Positions 6,779-7,921 of a DNA stretch of 7,921 nt are shown here, one piece after another (position 1 is the first letter of the stretch; every line of letters starts with the position of its first letter). Made by a program: the position numbers and the translations under genes. The notes under the pieces are model-generated. The model made no database searches and had not been told where the DNA came from. It was given only the letters and a program-made list of their open reading frames with translations. The DNA is from Oscillospiraceae bacterium (GTDB taxonomy: Bacteria > Bacillota > Clostridia > Oscillospirales > Acutalibacteraceae), in assembly GCA_031273775.1 (NCBI GenBank), contig JAISRF010000238.1:1-7921 (forward strand), read 5' to 3'.

Positions 6779-6794
6779 CGGAATTAAACTTCCG
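6779..6794. promoter_or_regulatory. Candidate operator 1 (CGGAA-N6-TTCCG)
   Basis: A 16-bp dyad lying exactly between the two predicted transcription starts (about 6779 and 6797), so a bound dimer could block both promoters. Its right half AAACTTCCG (6786-6794) recurs as an exact inverted copy CGGAAGTTT at 6841-6849. It does not match the Gram-positive LexA box GAAC-N4-GTTC. The likely ligand is the adjacent XRE protein. Confidence 0.5.
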
Positions 6795-6803
6795 GCGAAT
6801 GGC

Positions 6804-6832
6804 ATTATAGCACCGGACAAGAAGTTTGTCAA
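6804..6832 (-). promoter_or_regulatory. Consensus promoter for the polymerase-like gene
   Basis: On the minus strand TTGACA (complement of 6827-6832), a 17-base spacer and TATAAT (complement of 6804-6809), also with an extended TGn (TGCTATAAT). This is a full consensus sigma-A promoter, expected to be strong unless repressed. The predicted start is near 6797, giving a leader of about 68 bases to the ATG at 6729. Confidence 0.75.
6816..6830. promoter_or_regulatory. Candidate operator 2 (GACAA-N5-TTGTC)
   Basis: A 15-bp dyad overlapping the -35 and spacer of the polymerase-gene promoter. Occupancy should repress that promoter. It differs in half-site from operator 1 but contains the related core GAAGTTT at 6821-6827. 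Confidence 0.45.
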
Positions 6833-6840
6833 CATGTAAT

Positions 6841-6849
6841 CGGAAGTTT
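6841..6849. promoter_or_regulatory. Candidate operator half-site 3 (CGGAAGTTT)
   Basis: An exact inverted copy of the 9-base right half of operator 1 (6786-6794), 46 bases away and upstream of the polymerase-gene -35. The second half (TTCG, 6850-6853) is imperfect. It could be a weaker cooperative repressor site. Confidence 0.35.
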
Positions 6850-6886
6850 TTCGAAATTAATTTTGACTGTTTTTGGAGGGGCGTTT

Positions 6887-7342
6887 ATGACATTCGGGGA
6901 AAAGGTCTTGGCCGCAAGGTTGGCTTTGAATCTCTCTCAGGCGGAGCTTGCGGAAAAAACCGGCATTTCGGAGCGTTCGCTGTACACGTACGAACAGTTG
7001 AACACAATGCCGCACACGAAAAACTTAAAAAAATTAGCTGATGCACTAAATGTAACTGTTACTTACCTTATGGACGAGGAAGAATCTGACCGGCAAAAAA
7101 ATATTGACCAAGACATATTCTTGGCCAATGTTAGAAATGAGTTCGGTTCCAAGGGCGCAAGGGAAGCAAGCTTGATCTTGGAAAGAGCCGCCGCCCTGTT
7201 TGCCGGGGGTGAACTGGAGGATGAAGCAAAGGTCATCTTTTTTCAGTCGCTTATGGAGGTTTACTTTGAATCCAAAGCGGAAGCAAAGGAAAAGTTTGCG
7301 CCCAAATCACGGCGGGTTAAGCGAAAGGCGTTAAATGTATAA
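6887..7342 (+). CDS. XRE family transcriptional repressor (ImmR-like role)
   Basis: A 151-residue DNA-binding protein. An HTH_3/XRE domain spans about residues 5-61: 'SQAELAEKTG' (17-26) is the positioning helix, 'ISERSLYTYEQ' (27-37) the recognition helix, and 'LKKLADALNVTVTYLMDEE' the closing helices typical of phage and ICE repressors. Residues 75-135 are helical and acidic, a probable oligomerisation or protease-recognition region, and the last 13 residues are strongly basic (PKSRRVKRK). The start at 6887 is chosen because GGAGGGG lies 5 bases upstream; an upstream frame extension to 6863 has no such site. It is followed by an ImmA-type protease gene and is divergent from the polymerase-like gene, so it probably represses its own promoter and that of the polymerase through the dyads at 6779-6849. 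There is no LexA peptidase domain, so relief of repression must come from another protein. Confidence 0.88.
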   Translation: MTFGEKVLAARLALNLSQAELAEKTGISERSLYTYEQLNTMPHTKNLKKLADALNVTVTYLMDEEESDRQKNIDQDIFLANVRNEFGSKGAREASLILERAAALFAGGELEDEAKVIFFQSLMEVYFESKAEAKEKFAPKSRRVKRKALNV

Positions 7343-7389
7343 GTTCCAACAAATGAATTTCGTTGCAAAATCATTTTCGATTTTCAATT

Positions 7390-7402
7390 CCGGCTTGTCC
7401 GG
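7390..7402. repeat. Small dyad before the protease gene
   Basis: CCGG-N5-CCGG directly before the protease ribosome binding site. The 9 bases CTTGTCCGG (7394-7402) are the exact reverse complement of 6813-6821, part of operator 2, so this may be a further repressor contact or simply a short hairpin in the 75-base gap between the repressor and protease genes. Confidence 0.3.
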
Positions 7403-7417
7403 TTAGGATGGTTTGCT

Positions 7418-7921
7418 GTGGCTAATATGGATTATATTTCAGCCGTTGTAAAGCAGTTGATTGAAAAGCACGAAACCCGTGACCCGGAACGGTTGTGCCG
7501 GTATTTGGGGATAAAGATACGCTACAAAGACTGCGATAATTTGCTGAAAGCTTATTTTATAACAATCGCGCGGATAAAAAACATAGTCATTAATTCCCGC
7601 ATTGGCGAATCAATGCGCCTTATTCTGTTGGCGCATGAGCTTGGACATGCTGTTTTGCACAGCGAATTGGCGGTGCTGAAAGGGTTTCAGGAGTTTGAGT
7701 TGTTCGACAGCACAATTCCCGCTGAGTATGAGGCCAATCTTTTTGCTGCCGAGTTGCTTATTGAAGATAATGGCGTGCTTGAATTGATGAACAATGACGA
7801 CAAATCTTTTTTCGGCGTTGCCCGTGAACTAAATGTTCCGACCGAGTTGCTTGATTTCAAATTTCGGGTGATGAAGCGCAAGGGCTACCGGTTGGAAGCG
7901 CCTTATATCGCAAACGGGGAT
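7418..7921 (+). CDS. ImmA/IrrE family metallo-endopeptidase (3' truncated by window edge)
   Basis: An open frame of 168 codons running off the right edge. I place the start at GTG 7418, 6 bases after AGGATGG (7405-7411); ATG 7427 is the alternative. The hallmark zinc-protease motif HExxH is at residues 73-77 ('LLAHELGHAVLH'), and the third ligand is probably Glu105 in 'EYEANLFAAELL', which is the pattern of ImmA/IrrE (PF06114) proteins. The N-terminal 'VKQLIEKHETRDPERLCRYLGIKI' is the usual lead-in helix and strand. In ICEBs1 and related elements ImmA cleaves the XRE repressor ImmR to derepress the element, and IrrE/PprI does likewise with DdrO after DNA damage. The position directly after the XRE gene strongly suggests the same job here. 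It is probably complete or nearly so at the catalytic level; only the C-terminus is missing from view. Confidence 0.88.
   Translation, partial: MANMDYISAVVKQLIEKHETRDPERLCRYLGIKIRYKDCDNLLKAYFITIARIKNIVINSRIGESMRLILLAHELGHAVLHSELAVLKGFQEFELFDSTIPAEYEANLFAAELLIEDNGVLELMNNDDKSFFGVARELNVPTELLDFKFRVMKRKGYRLEAPYIANGD

Noticed and set aside
6779..6794. LexA (SOS) box in the control region
   Set aside because: The dyad is CGGAA-N6-TTCCG and lacks the GAAC-N4-GTTC core of the Gram-positive LexA site.
7353..7406. 17-codon ORF (ATG 7353 to TAG 7404) before the protease gene as a leader peptide
   Set aside because: No ribosome binding site before it and no recognisable attenuator logic; length is within chance expectation.
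1..7921. CRISPR array or retron/ncRNA system
   Set aside because: No regularly spaced direct repeats, reverse transcriptase or long structured non-coding stretch was seen.

Overview
The window looks like a chromosomal segment of a low-to-moderate GC Gram-positive anaerobe, probably a member of the Clostridia or a relative. The grounds are the strong AGGAGG-type ribosome binding sites, the MalF/MalG-type sugar permeases beside a protein that looks like the DUF5696 family, and a Firmicutes-style set of mobile-element genes (small serine recombinase, Fic protein, Y-family polymerase, XRE repressor, ImmA-type protease). No taxonomic marker gene is present, so this is an inference.

Left region (1-4548, all + strand, visibly GC-rich at third codon positions): the 3' end of a carbohydrate operon. 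In order it holds the C-terminal part of a large DUF5696-like protein, two carbohydrate ABC transporter permeases (MalF-type then MalG-type, with 4-base overlap or 4-base spacing), a 67-codon unassigned ORF, and a Gfo/Idh/MocA NAD(P)-dependent sugar or polyol dehydrogenase with a very strong ribosome binding site. Together they suggest uptake of an unknown glycan, sugar or polyol followed by oxidation. The solute-binding protein and the ATPase are not in the window.

Middle (4549-5845): a 265-base intergenic stretch with alternating small hairpins, an apparently orphan promoter, a perfect 17-2-17 dyad and a promoter, then a complete small serine recombinase. This is followed directly by a Fic-protein remnant that stops before its catalytic motif. 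The Fic remnant meets, tail to tail, the 3' end of a minus-strand Y-family DNA polymerase gene. That gene appears to have lost about 100 codons internally (most of the little-finger domain) as well as its last residues. The junction near 5830-5850 looks like a deletion or recombination scar between two mobile-element modules.

Right region (5812-7921, more AT-rich in its non-coding parts): a regulatory module. The polymerase-like gene (minus) and an XRE repressor gene (plus) are divergent. Their two near-consensus sigma-A promoters face each other, with predicted starts about 18 bases apart, and dyad operator candidates lie on and between them. The XRE gene is followed by an ImmA/IrrE-type zinc protease gene (GTG start at 7418) that runs off the right edge. 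This resembles the ImmR/ImmA repressor and anti-repressor logic of ICEBs1-type elements, here placed to control a (now damaged) translesion polymerase gene.
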